Shown here: in pieces, positions 15,861 to 23,669 of the stretch | Layout of the letters: every line of letters starts with the position of its first letter | Position numbering within the stretch: the stretch's first letter is position 1 | Source: Pseudoalteromonas sp. S16_S37 | GTDB lineage: Bacteria > Pseudomonadota > Gammaproteobacteria > Enterobacterales > Alteromonadaceae | Assembly: GCF_014694405.1 (NCBI RefSeq) | Contig: NZ_JAAUWV010000001.1 | Coordinates: forward strand, 1 to 64,000 | Reading direction: 5' to 3' | DNA: 64,000 bases | Notes under the pieces: model-generated | The model's database searches: none | What the model saw: only the letters and a program-made list of their open reading frames with translations | What the model was told of the DNA's origin: nothing | Made by a program: the position numbers and the translations under genes

Positions 15861-17948
15861 TTACTCCAACAAAACCACCTCTTGCTCTATGGCAATAAAC
15901 TGTTCAAGCAGTAGTTGCTTATCTTTGATATCGGTTACTTTCCACGCGGTGGGTTTGAGCTGGGTTATGGGCTTAATAAAGTTGCCAGTTAAATCGTATT
16001 GGTTAAGTGCAAAGCTTTTTTTATCAACGCTATAGATAAATTCATTTTTTACCAGTAAGGCGTTGCCGTTTAAGTGCTTTAAGGGAATTGCATCGCTGTG
16101 GTTTGGTGCAAGCAAGCGGCTAAATACTTCGCCTTGCGTGGTGCTGTAGATGAGTAGGTTTTGCTTTAACCATGCGTTTTGAACATGAGCAACATCAAGT
16201 GACGTAAGTTGGTTTTGCTTGATATCAAGCAGATATAAAGTGTTTGCGGTGTTGTTGATAAGTACCAGCAGCGTGTTGTCTGTCACCCAATTTAGCACCC
16301 GATAAACGCGCTTTTGAGTTGTGAGCGATTGGCTGTTGCCAGCTAAATCTGTGATGGCGAGCTTACCGTTGTTGGCCCACGCGATATGGTTGTTATGTGC
16401 TGACCATGCAAAGCTTTTTATTGCTGCGCCTTGCAAGTTGGCGGTTAGCTGCGTTTTGCGGTTGTTATGCCATAGCCATAGCTCGTCGTTGCCAGTGCTA
16501 TTGCTTACAAACACAATGCTTTGCTCGTTTGGGGCAAAGCGCGCTAGGCGCTCTTGCGCTGGCGTGCGGGCAAGGCTTGGATAAGGGGTGGCAACGGTGT
16601 GTAAATCATGGCTCGCTTTTTGAGCTAGGTTGTTGGTTACATCTATCAGCGCGAGATCGATGTCTTTGCTGCCTTGTACCGCAACAAGTGTTTGCTTATC
16701 TGGATGTGGTGCAACCGATACTAAGCGACTGCTTGGGGTTGTTATTTCACTTACTTGACCATTAAAGGAAATCTTAAAAAGTTGACCGCCATTAACTGCC
16801 AGTAAGTGCTCATCTTTAGCTGAATAAATGCCCTTCAGCGGCTCGAACACGCCATTTGATGATGCGTTTTTTAACTGTATCTGCTGTTGTATTGTACCTT
16901 GCTCATCGAGCAAGATAAGTAAAGTTTGTGCGTTTTCGGTTTGGGCAAACAGCGCAAATTGCTGGTGCTTGGCGCTGTGATCAAAGTGATAAATGTAGTG
17001 GTCGTTAGATGAGTACAAGGTTTTATTGGCTTTGTTTAAATCGTTGTAGTGCATTAACGAATAGCGGCTACCATCAAATTGCAAAAACGCATATTGATGA
17101 TTTGCCAGTGCTTTTGACGTAGTTAATTGCTGCGCTTGGCATTGATAGCGCTTATGGGGTGTTTGTGGGTTGCTCAGTGCTTGTGCAAAATCTAAAGTGG
17201 CCAGTGCCCAGCATTGGCTGCGTGCTTGCGTATCGGTTTGGGTTTTATCACACTCATTATGCGCGGCAAACACTAACTCTCTACCATCGCTCGTAAAGCT
17301 TATCGCACCAAATTGCCCTGCATCTGCGCTCAGTTGAACCTCTTTTCCTGTTGCCAGCTCTTTTGCCCAAATGTGGCTTTTACAACTTCCTGCATAGCGA
17401 TTAAATACCACATACTGAGCATTAGGGCTGTATATCGCATGCGATTCATGGGCATCTGTGCGTGTTAGTTCGCTCAGTTTAGTGTATTGAATGTGCTCGG
17501 TGTCGAGCCAAAACAAGGTGATCAGCAATAACAGCAAGGCGCTAAAGACTAAACCAAAAGTTGCAGGGGTTAACTTGAGTACGCGCAGGTGTTTTTTATT
17601 TGCTGGTTTTGTACGCTCGCACGGCGCAGGTTGCCACGTTACCTCGCTCAGTAGCCGATACCCTATTTTTGGATGAGTGGCGATAATTTTAGGCGATTTA
17701 GCGTCATCACCTAGCTCTTTGCGTAAAATGGCAATGCAGCGCTGCAAGGCATTGGGCACCACCTCTGCACCTTGCCAAACTTGCTCCATTAAAGCTTGAT
17801 GCGTGACCACTTCGTTACGATGTTGCGCCAATACATACAATACTTTGAGTACTTTAGGTTCCACTTTTTTGTGCTGCTCACCATGCACAATCAACGACTG
17901 TGATAAGTCGATTTTAAAATCTTGAATATAAAAAATGGCTGGCTGCAT
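15861..17948 (-). CDS. Membrane-anchored winged-helix regulator with PD40/TolB-like propeller
   Basis: The 695-residue protein has three parts. Residues about 10-105 are an OmpR/CadC-type DNA-binding winged helix (VEPKVLKVLYVLAQHRNEVV, then LMEQVWQG and IIATHPKIGYRLL). One membrane helix (about 128-150, FGLVFSALLLLLITLFWL) follows. The remaining ~540 residues are periplasmic and repeat-rich, with TolB/PD40-like strands such as NAQYVVFNRY and FTSDGRELVFA. This ToxR/CadC-like layout lets a periplasmic sensor act on DNA without a kinase. The gene is divergent from the metallo-hydrolase gene across 224 bp, which makes that gene a candidate target. Confidence 0.82.
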   Translation of the reverse strand: MQPAIFYIQDFKIDLSQSLIVHGEQHKKVEPKVLKVLYVLAQHRNEVVTHQALMEQVWQGAEVVPNALQRCIAILRKELGDDAKSPKIIATHPKIGYRLLSEVTWQPAPCERTKPANKKHLRVLKLTPATFGLVFSALLLLLITLFWLDTEHIQYTKLSELTRTDAHESHAIYSPNAQYVVFNRYAGSCKSHIWAKELATGKEVQLSADAGQFGAISFTSDGRELVFAAHNECDKTQTDTQARSQCWALATLDFAQALSNPQTPHKRYQCQAQQLTTSKALANHQYAFLQFDGSRYSLMHYNDLNKANKTLYSSNDHYIYHFDHSAKHQQFALFAQTENAQTLLILLDEQGTIQQQIQLKNASSNGVFEPLKGIYSAKDEHLLAVNGGQLFKISFNGQVSEITTPSSRLVSVAPHPDKQTLVAVQGSKDIDLALIDVTNNLAQKASHDLHTVATPYPSLARTPAQERLARFAPNEQSIVFVSNSTGNDELWLWHNNRKTQLTANLQGAAIKSFAWSAHNNHIAWANNGKLAITDLAGNSQSLTTQKRVYRVLNWVTDNTLLVLINNTANTLYLLDIKQNQLTSLDVAHVQNAWLKQNLLIYSTTQGEVFSRLLAPNHSDAIPLKHLNGNALLVKNEFIYSVDKKSFALNQYDLTGNFIKPITQLKPTAWKVTDIKDKQLLLEQFIAIEQEVVLLE

Positions 17949-18172
17949 CGTGGTGGTTACTCAAATACATCTGGCCACAGTGTATGGGCTATTGAATTGG
18001 CTGTCTAGCTGCTATTAAGCGTGCTTAAGCCGTGTATAAATTTAAATAAGCTTTTAAAATAATCACTTACAATCCATCAGTTAATAATCAGCTTTTTATA
18101 AGCTGCGCTTTGTGGTGTGCGCGTTGTTGTTTAGGTTCACTGCCGATGAGTTACATAAACAAAGGCAATATT
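17949..18172. promoter_or_regulatory. Divergent promoter region
   Basis: This 224-bp AT-rich spacer is shared by the regulator (minus) and the metallo-hydrolase (plus). It must carry both promoters. I see no clear operator palindrome. Confidence 0.35.
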
Positions 18173-19714
18173 ATGTGGAATAAAAGTAGGCTTGGGGTGT
18201 GCTTTTGGGGGGCTGCGTTTTTACTCGTTTTGCTAAGCACAGCCACTTGGGCAGGGCCAAAAGCACAGCAAATTATTAACCGCGCAATCAGCACTTATGG
18301 AGGCGCAAAACTCACCGAACTAAACAGTATTACGGTGCGCGATACGCAACTGCATTTTTCACAGTGGCAAAGTGGTCATGTGCTGCAAGGCGATATGGTG
18401 AGCTATTTAAATGAGCAGCAATTAGAGTTTGCTATCGACTTTAGTAATCAGCGCAAGGTATTTAAACGGGCAACAACGTATTTGGTCGGTGCTCATAGCT
18501 CAAATAGTCCCAGTGTTTTGCATCGGCTCTACAGTGATGGCAAAGGCTATGGCATTGACCATGCTTTAGAGCAAACGATAGCGTCACAGCGGGTGACGTT
18601 TGCCAATGCTGACCTTGGGCAAAGCCAGTTGGTCGACACGCTCATTGTTAAACAGTTAAATGATGATAAAGCAGCAAGCCTGTGGAGCGACATCGCATTT
18701 ATTCAAGGTCAGGCACATGATGTACTCACAGTATTCGCGGGCACAAAGCAAGAATATGTGGTGTACATCAATCAGCAAACCGGCTACCTAGCACGGGTGT
18801 TAAAAAGGCAAGGCGGGCAACAGATCAGTTATGATTTTTTAAATCATCAACAAAGCCAAGGGCTTGTTTGGGCAAAGCAATTATTTGCAGGCACTGAAAA
18901 AGGGCCGCTGTTTTACTTAAGTGCCAGAGAGGTGTCTTTTAACGCCACAGATAACATGCTGTTTTTGCTGCCAGAGCATTACAAGCCTCGTCCCGCTGTG
19001 AGCCCTGTAGATGTGTCAAAGCGCACGATAAGAGCATTGGCACAGGGTGTTTATTATGTTGGGCAAGATTGGTCATACAGCTTATTTATTGATGTAGGAG
19101 ATTACTTTATCTCCGCAGGCGCTTGGCAAATGGATGAGCAAAGCCAAGATTGGCTGAGTAATGTGGCGTTACTGCGCCAAACAACGGGCAATAACAAACC
19201 GATAAAGCAACATGTGATCAGCCATCATCATACCGACCACCTAATGGGGGTAAAAGATGTGCTTGCACAAGGTGCTGCCTTGGTTATGCATCCAAACCAC
19301 GCAGCTGCCGTACAAGCGCATTTAAATAATCCCCTTCTCGCTGAGCAGCTTATTAAAGTGAGCGAACACGGGCAACTGGCCGCTGGCAAGGTACAGCTAT
19401 TTGATGTGCCAAATAGCCACGCGAATCACAACCTAGTTATTTACTTGCCTGAGCATAAGCTATTGTTTACAGAAGATATGTTTGGCAGCAGTTTTAAAAA
19501 GGCCTTTAACTCGCCTAGCAATTGGCCCGATGTAGATACATATCACCGGCTTGCGGTACTGATGGATAAAATGGCTGAGCTTGGCATTGAGGTTGAGCAG
19601 CTTGTGTCATCGCATCATTATCGCGTGTCAAACAAAGCGGATATTGAGCAGGCAAAAGGTATAAAATTGCAGTCAAAGGAGTTGCTGTTAAAAAGATTAT
19701 TTGCAACAAATTAA
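18173..19714 (+). CDS. Secreted metallo-beta-lactamase-fold hydrolase
   Basis: The 513-residue protein starts with a signal peptide (MWNKSRLGVCFWGAAFLLVL, cleavage after about ATWA). The zinc site of the MBL fold is visible as SHHHTDHLMG (H-x-H-x-D-H), with later ligand positions in NSHANHNLVIY and LLFTEDMFG and a final His in SSHHYRVS. The first ~280 residues are an extra domain with no recognised motif. The substrate is unknown. ATG 18173 is preferred over 18110 because AAAGG lies about 8 bases upstream and the signal peptide starts there. Probably under the divergent regulator. Confidence 0.82.
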   Translation: MWNKSRLGVCFWGAAFLLVLLSTATWAGPKAQQIINRAISTYGGAKLTELNSITVRDTQLHFSQWQSGHVLQGDMVSYLNEQQLEFAIDFSNQRKVFKRATTYLVGAHSSNSPSVLHRLYSDGKGYGIDHALEQTIASQRVTFANADLGQSQLVDTLIVKQLNDDKAASLWSDIAFIQGQAHDVLTVFAGTKQEYVVYINQQTGYLARVLKRQGGQQISYDFLNHQQSQGLVWAKQLFAGTEKGPLFYLSAREVSFNATDNMLFLLPEHYKPRPAVSPVDVSKRTIRALAQGVYYVGQDWSYSLFIDVGDYFISAGAWQMDEQSQDWLSNVALLRQTTGNNKPIKQHVISHHHTDHLMGVKDVLAQGAALVMHPNHAAAVQAHLNNPLLAEQLIKVSEHGQLAAGKVQLFDVPNSHANHNLVIYLPEHKLLFTEDMFGSSFKKAFNSPSNWPDVDTYHRLAVLMDKMAELGIEVEQLVSSHHYRVSNKADIEQAKGIKLQSKELLLKRLFATN

Positions 19715-19933
19715 GCAGGTTACCGTGATAACAAGCGTGTATTTGCGCAAAATATTATTTATTTGAGATGTGAGATTCTGAAACAAGGTCGATGTATGGA
19801 CTCCACCACACTAAATGGTAGTGGGGGGCGTCAAAGCAAAGATGCTTATAGATGAAAAAGCATACCGTAATAGCGTTAGACTATTTATTGCATGACCACA
19901 GTCACTAACATTGGTAATCAGCTTGTAGGTAAT

Positions 19934-19961
19934 AAAAATGGCGACCAAGGTCGCCATTTTT
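19934..19961. terminator. Bidirectional intrinsic terminator
   Basis: AAAAATGGCGACC, a two-base loop AA, then GGTCGCCATTTTT form a 13-bp perfect stem with A- and T-runs on both sides. It can end transcripts from the metallo-hydrolase (plus) and from the small peptide/membrane protein pair (minus). Confidence 0.85.
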
Positions 19962-19991
19962 GCATGAATGAAATTTTAGTTTTGAAATCAA

Positions 19992-20552
19992 TTACTCAGC
20001 GGCTGCGCGCCTTTGCTTAAAGTGCTCTTTGATGGAGCGAATGGGGTAAGTGCATAGAGCGCCTACGGCAATAATGTTGCATAACCAGCCCACAGTTTTG
20101 AATAAAACACTCAAATTGTGATAATCGTAATAACCCCTTGCGATTAGTTGCATCCCTAGTAACCCCATATACACAATTGTCGTGTACATGCAGATGCGTG
20201 CCGTAGGAGAATAAGTACAACCTCTAACTAAGTGCAAGCAAACTAAGGTCATAGCAAAAGCAAACTGTACTATTACACCACTAGTATAAAACAATTTTAT
20301 GTGCTCTACTTTTTCCATATTGAGTGAAAGAATAAACTTGTCAGTTTGCGAACCAACGAGATGGAAAATAAGCATACAAAATGCTGTTAAAAAGCATGAG
20401 TAGAGTTCATGCTGCTGGATGGATTTTAGATCCTTTTTCACTCCGAAAAACAGTTTCCAACGCATTCTATAAAATTTATGTAGCCAAAACAAAACGATTA
20501 AAAATTCAACCCCAATCACTACCCAACTGATAGCAAAAAGAAACTCATTCAT
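19992..20552 (-). CDS. Multi-pass membrane protein downstream of the peptide gene
   Basis: The 186-residue protein has five likely membrane helices: the first at about residues 5-27 (FLFAISWVVIGVEFLIVLF), the others at about 52-66, 85-110, 122-140 and 150-170. No family is recognised. The start ATG 20552 has AAAGGA 9 bases upstream. It follows the 52-residue peptide gene by 32 bp on the same strand and ends just before a strong terminator, so the two form an operon. By position it could be an immunity, export or maturation protein for the peptide; the sequence itself does not show this. Confidence 0.75.
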   Translation of the reverse strand: MNEFLFAISWVVIGVEFLIVLFWLHKFYRMRWKLFFGVKKDLKSIQQHELYSCFLTAFCMLIFHLVGSQTDKFILSLNMEKVEHIKLFYTSGVIVQFAFAMTLVCLHLVRGCTYSPTARICMYTTIVYMGLLGMQLIARGYYDYHNLSVLFKTVGWLCNIIAVGALCTYPIRSIKEHFKQRRAAAE

Positions 20553-20584
20553 GCTTATTTAATCCTTTATAAATTGTAAATCTA

Positions 20585-20743
20585 TTAGCAGTTACATGTA
20601 AATAACGTAGGCCAATAACTGCCATTAACTTGCTTCGGCTCTACTGTAGTTCCGGGCACGCCACCACCAACTAGCTTTGCTCTATCCTTTGATAGCTCTT
20701 TGAGTTTTTTAGCTTTGATATTTAATTTAATTGAGGTTTTCAT
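20585..20743 (-). CDS. RiPP/bacteriocin-like precursor peptide (52 aa)
   Basis: From ATG 20743 the minus strand encodes 52 residues. A basic leader (MKTSIKLNIKAKKLKELSKD, then RAKLV) ends in GGG at 26-28; the tail VPGTTVEPKQVNGSYWP leads to TLFTCNC. AAGGA lies 8 bases before the ATG. The K-L-x-x-K-x-L-x-x-L-S-K-D leader followed by Gly-Gly resembles leaders of natural-product precursor peptides (annotated lanthipeptide/GG-leader type) in Pseudoalteromonas and Bacteroidetes. The core would be about 24 residues with Thr, Ser and two Cys. No modifying enzyme or peptidase-transporter lies within the window's vicinity. Identification rests on the pattern only. Confidence 0.65.
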   Translation of the reverse strand: MKTSIKLNIKAKKLKELSKDRAKLVGGGVPGTTVEPKQVNGSYWPTLFTCNC

Positions 20744-21531
20744 TATCCAATTCCTTATCTCTGGTATACATTCCTCACCTCACTGCCCAATATTAACCCT
20801 TGGTACACAATATAGCAACAAAATAATCAACCTAATTTTGGGCTAACGGTTTGGTTTGTATGAAATTATTTATATTCTCATACCTAGTGCGATAACATAT
20901 TCCGCATGTTGGCAAAGTTATGGTACTTTTTTCGGCGGCGCTGAACAATTAATTTAGTTAATTAGTAGCACTTGTCGGATATGTTTATTGATAAGCTTTA
21001 TTCAACAATAAAATATATTGCATTCGTTGCGTTGATAGAGAATGTATGCGTTATGCTGTTTATTTATAAGTATATTTATGTTGATTTAATCAATTAAAGC
21101 ATAGGGAAGGTAGGGTGTTGTACGTGCGCACCGCGTTTTTTAGGTGAGTGTAGAGTGTGTGAGTTTATAGAGGTTTTGAAACAAACAGAGAATAGCAAAA
21201 CAAGGTCAGAATGACGAAGCAAGTTCAGAATGAGAAGCCCAACACGCAAGACGGCACAGCCCAAACAACACTTGCCGTCTTCCTGACGAAGATCAGGATA
21301 TCTTAAGCGAATGGCATGATATTGTTGCTCACGGTTTAAATAACCTCAAATGGTTGGCGTTGCTCAGCAAAGTGAATATACGTTAGTCACTTCACGGGCA
21401 TTTACTATTTCAATGCACATATCTACACCTGAGGTTGATAAAAATACAACACTTTCACATGAGGCTATTTTAGTAAGATCTCTAGCTGAGGCTGGTAATG
21501 TTAGCGGAATGCAGCCGCAATGCCTTCTCGT
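20744..21531. other. Long AT-rich spacer with dispersed repeats
   Basis: About 790 bp. It should hold the promoter for the peptide gene (minus). Dispersed-repeat pieces lie at 21197-21233 and a perfect inverted copy, TCCTGACGAAGATCAGGA, at 21281-21298. After it, the plus strand reads EWHDIVAHGLNNLKWLALLS then KVNIR and a stop (about 21308-21385), which looks like a short protein-coding relic with no start. I see no intact gene. Confidence 0.5.
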
Positions 21532-21750
21532 TTACAACTCTTGCTCTACCATGGTTTTTATTTTGAGTGCTTTTTCAAAGTGATCGAGCTGGTGGGTGTG
21601 TATCCACCATGTGGCTGCTTCCATGAGTAGTTCGGGATCACTGTTTTTATTAGAAAAGAACGCATAAAAAGACAAGCCGACATTATCGCCTTTGTAGGCA
21701 ATTTTACTGTTACAGACTTCGATCATTCGTGCTTTTAGACTGGCTCTCAT
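21532..21750 (-). CDS. Small hypothetical protein (72 aa)
   Basis: MRASLKARMIEVCNSKIAYK begins a soluble, helix-rich 72-residue protein. ATG 21750 is preceded by AAGGA at 6 bases. Composition and ribosome site argue for a real gene. No family motif is recognised, and it is not clearly linked to its neighbours. Confidence 0.6.
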   Translation of the reverse strand: MRASLKARMIEVCNSKIAYKGDNVGLSFYAFFSNKNSDPELLMEAATWWIHTHQLDHFEKALKIKTMVEQEL

Positions 21751-21923
21751 TGAGAGTCCTTACTTTTGGAGAGTTGATGATGCTCAGTGTAACATTCATC
21801 GTTAAGCAATTGGGGAATAGTTCTGGGTTTGGGCTGTGTAGAGCAGCGATGTAGATACATAAAGCCACTCAAATACGACAGAACTGAGGTATTTTAGTGG
21901 CTTTATACGGTTAAAAACTAAAG

Positions 21924-22958
21924 TTAAGGCTTATTCTTAGGTTTATTAAACGTGCGACTGCGTACCTCAATTTCAGTGACTTCCGCTGTGTTGTGCTGAC
22001 AAGCAAGTCGATAACCTTGTTCAAGTTTTGAGTTGGATAGATTTGCTTTGTCGGCGTCGGTCATTTGTGTATTCTCGTTGCACCGCACTTTGCACAGGCC
22101 GCAAGTACCACCGCCACCACAGTTAGAGGGCAGCGCAATACCAGCAGCAGCCAAGCCATCAAACAAACTGATGCCTGTTTTTAATTCAAGCTCATGAGTT
22201 TGCTGTTGTGCCAGTTCAATGACCTTTATACGCTGCTTATTAGATTTAAAAGCAAAGCTTAGTTGCCCAGCTTTAAAGCGCTCAATCAACCAAGTGACAC
22301 CAGTCATAGACAGTAGCAGCGTGGCTATGGCAAACAGAATGATTAGCCAATGGTTAAATCCACCTGTGCCAAAGTAATCCATAAAGTGCAGCGTAAACAT
22401 CAAATCACGTAGCCTGCGATCGTCATTAATATGCGCGATGACACGCCCCGAGTTACTATCGATATACACATTGGTATTTTCAGTATCACTTAGTTTTACC
22501 TGCCACAGCGGGTTTTCGTGCTTTGGCAGCTCTGCAATAGGTGGTTGAAGCAAGTTTGCACTGATGATATTAACCGAACCTTTAAAAGACTTAAGTGCGA
22601 TGGTGCGAGCTAATGTCTCGTTGATGGTCGCCTTTTGCCCCGTATAGGCATCTAGCAAAGTAACCTGCTTGGCCTGATAGCTATGAATACCAGACTGATG
22701 AGTAATTTGATAATAAGGATGGCCCAAAACCCACAGCAGTTTGACTTGCTTTGCAGGTGCAAACTCTAAGCTTTTTAATGGGAGTAGCGGTGCATTTAGG
22801 TTTCCGGCTGTATGTGCAACAGGGCGCAGGTTGGCGTTGCCTGAGCCCTTTTTATGGTCCATTAAATTAAAATACAAGCCAGTAGCAAGCCAGATAATAA
22901 GTTGTAATCCAACCAATAATGACAGCCATTTATGTAAGGATTTATTTAACTTGAACAT
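21924..22958 (-). CDS. PepSY membrane protein fused to a 2Fe-2S ferredoxin
   Basis: The 344-residue protein opens with a PepSY-type membrane anchor (KWLSLLVGLQLIIWLATGLY), a periplasmic PepSY part (around PYYQITHQSGIHSYQ) and a second membrane helix (about 205-230). A cytoplasmic plant-type 2Fe-2S ferredoxin domain follows: CGGGGTCGLC gives Cys280, Cys286 and Cys289, and Cys320 is the fourth ligand. The fusion looks like an electron-transfer protein crossing the inner membrane. It is the last gene of the copper efflux operon, 3 bases after the second PepSY gene, so a metal-reductase role is plausible but inferred. Confidence 0.85.
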   Translation of the reverse strand: MFKLNKSLHKWLSLLVGLQLIIWLATGLYFNLMDHKKGSGNANLRPVAHTAGNLNAPLLPLKSLEFAPAKQVKLLWVLGHPYYQITHQSGIHSYQAKQVTLLDAYTGQKATINETLARTIALKSFKGSVNIISANLLQPPIAELPKHENPLWQVKLSDTENTNVYIDSNSGRVIAHINDDRRLRDLMFTLHFMDYFGTGGFNHWLIILFAIATLLLSMTGVTWLIERFKAGQLSFAFKSNKQRIKVIELAQQQTHELELKTGISLFDGLAAAGIALPSNCGGGGTCGLCKVRCNENTQMTDADKANLSNSKLEQGYRLACQHNTAEVTEIEVRSRTFNKPKNKP

Positions 22959-22961
22959 TGT

Positions 22962-23669
22962 TTAGTTAGCTCCTTGACTGTTTGGCTTAAATACACGCTG
23001 GTAGGTGAGCGTAGCCCCAAATAAAGCTGCTAGCGTGCCCAGCAGTGCAATGAGCAGCAAGAACCAGTTGGCAACATTTTCACCGTCGTCATAATCCATG
23101 ATATGAAAGCGCCACATCCAATCAAATAAGCGCCAGAAGAAGTGACGTTTGGTAACGATATCTCCGCTATTTTGGCTAATGTAAAAGGTGGGGGCCCAAA
23201 CGTTGTCGAACACCACTTGCCAGACGGGTAAATGTCTTGATGCAAGCTCACTTGGCAGCTGACTTTGGTTGTCGATTAGCTGCACAGATGCGATTGCGTC
23301 ACCGCTTGTATATTGATGTTTAGCGATTTTTAACGCTTGCAGCTTATCAATGAGTGGCAGTAGCTGACCGGTTTTTGCATCGATAAGGCGCTGCGTGTGG
23401 TCTTTATCAATAAAATGATAAACGGGCTCAGCCATTAACTGCGTTAACGTTACCTGGTGCGCACCAGGATACTCACTGTGCAAATCGCTGAGTGAGTAGT
23501 TTACTTGGTTAACGGCAATTGGGTGTTGGTTTTGGCGCTGCAGCGATTCACCATGAATATAGTGGATGTCCATCGTCACCATATATAGCCCGGTAATTGA
23601 CCAAATTAAAAACTGCACGCCTATAAAGGCCATTAACCACTTATGGTATTTTCTAATTGTTCTTATCAT
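22962..23669 (-). CDS. PepSY domain membrane protein
   Basis: The 235-residue protein starts MIRTIRKYHKWLMAFIGVQF, a membrane anchor of the same type as its downstream neighbour, has a PepSY periplasmic region (SEYPGAHQVTLTQLM...YHFIDKDHTQRLIDA) and ends with another membrane helix (NWFLLLIALLGTLAALFG). ATG 23669 lies inside the end of cusA (17-base overlap), after AAAGGT; the frame is open to 23699 but that start is less likely. Together with the PepSY-ferredoxin protein it may form a membrane redox pair. The two proteins share anchor and PepSY layout, which suggests a duplication. Confidence 0.8.
   Translation of the reverse strand: MIRTIRKYHKWLMAFIGVQFLIWSITGLYMVTMDIHYIHGESLQRQNQHPIAVNQVNYSLSDLHSEYPGAHQVTLTQLMAEPVYHFIDKDHTQRLIDAKTGQLLPLIDKLQALKIAKHQYTSGDAIASVQLIDNQSQLPSELASRHLPVWQVVFDNVWAPTFYISQNSGDIVTKRHFFWRLFDWMWRFHIMDYDDGENVANWFLLLIALLGTLAALFGATLTYQRVFKPNSQGAN

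Noticed and set aside
21350..21583. 77-codon plus-strand frame
   Set aside because: No ribosome site, overlaps the better-supported small minus-strand gene at 21532-21750, and shows no family motif; at most a relic.
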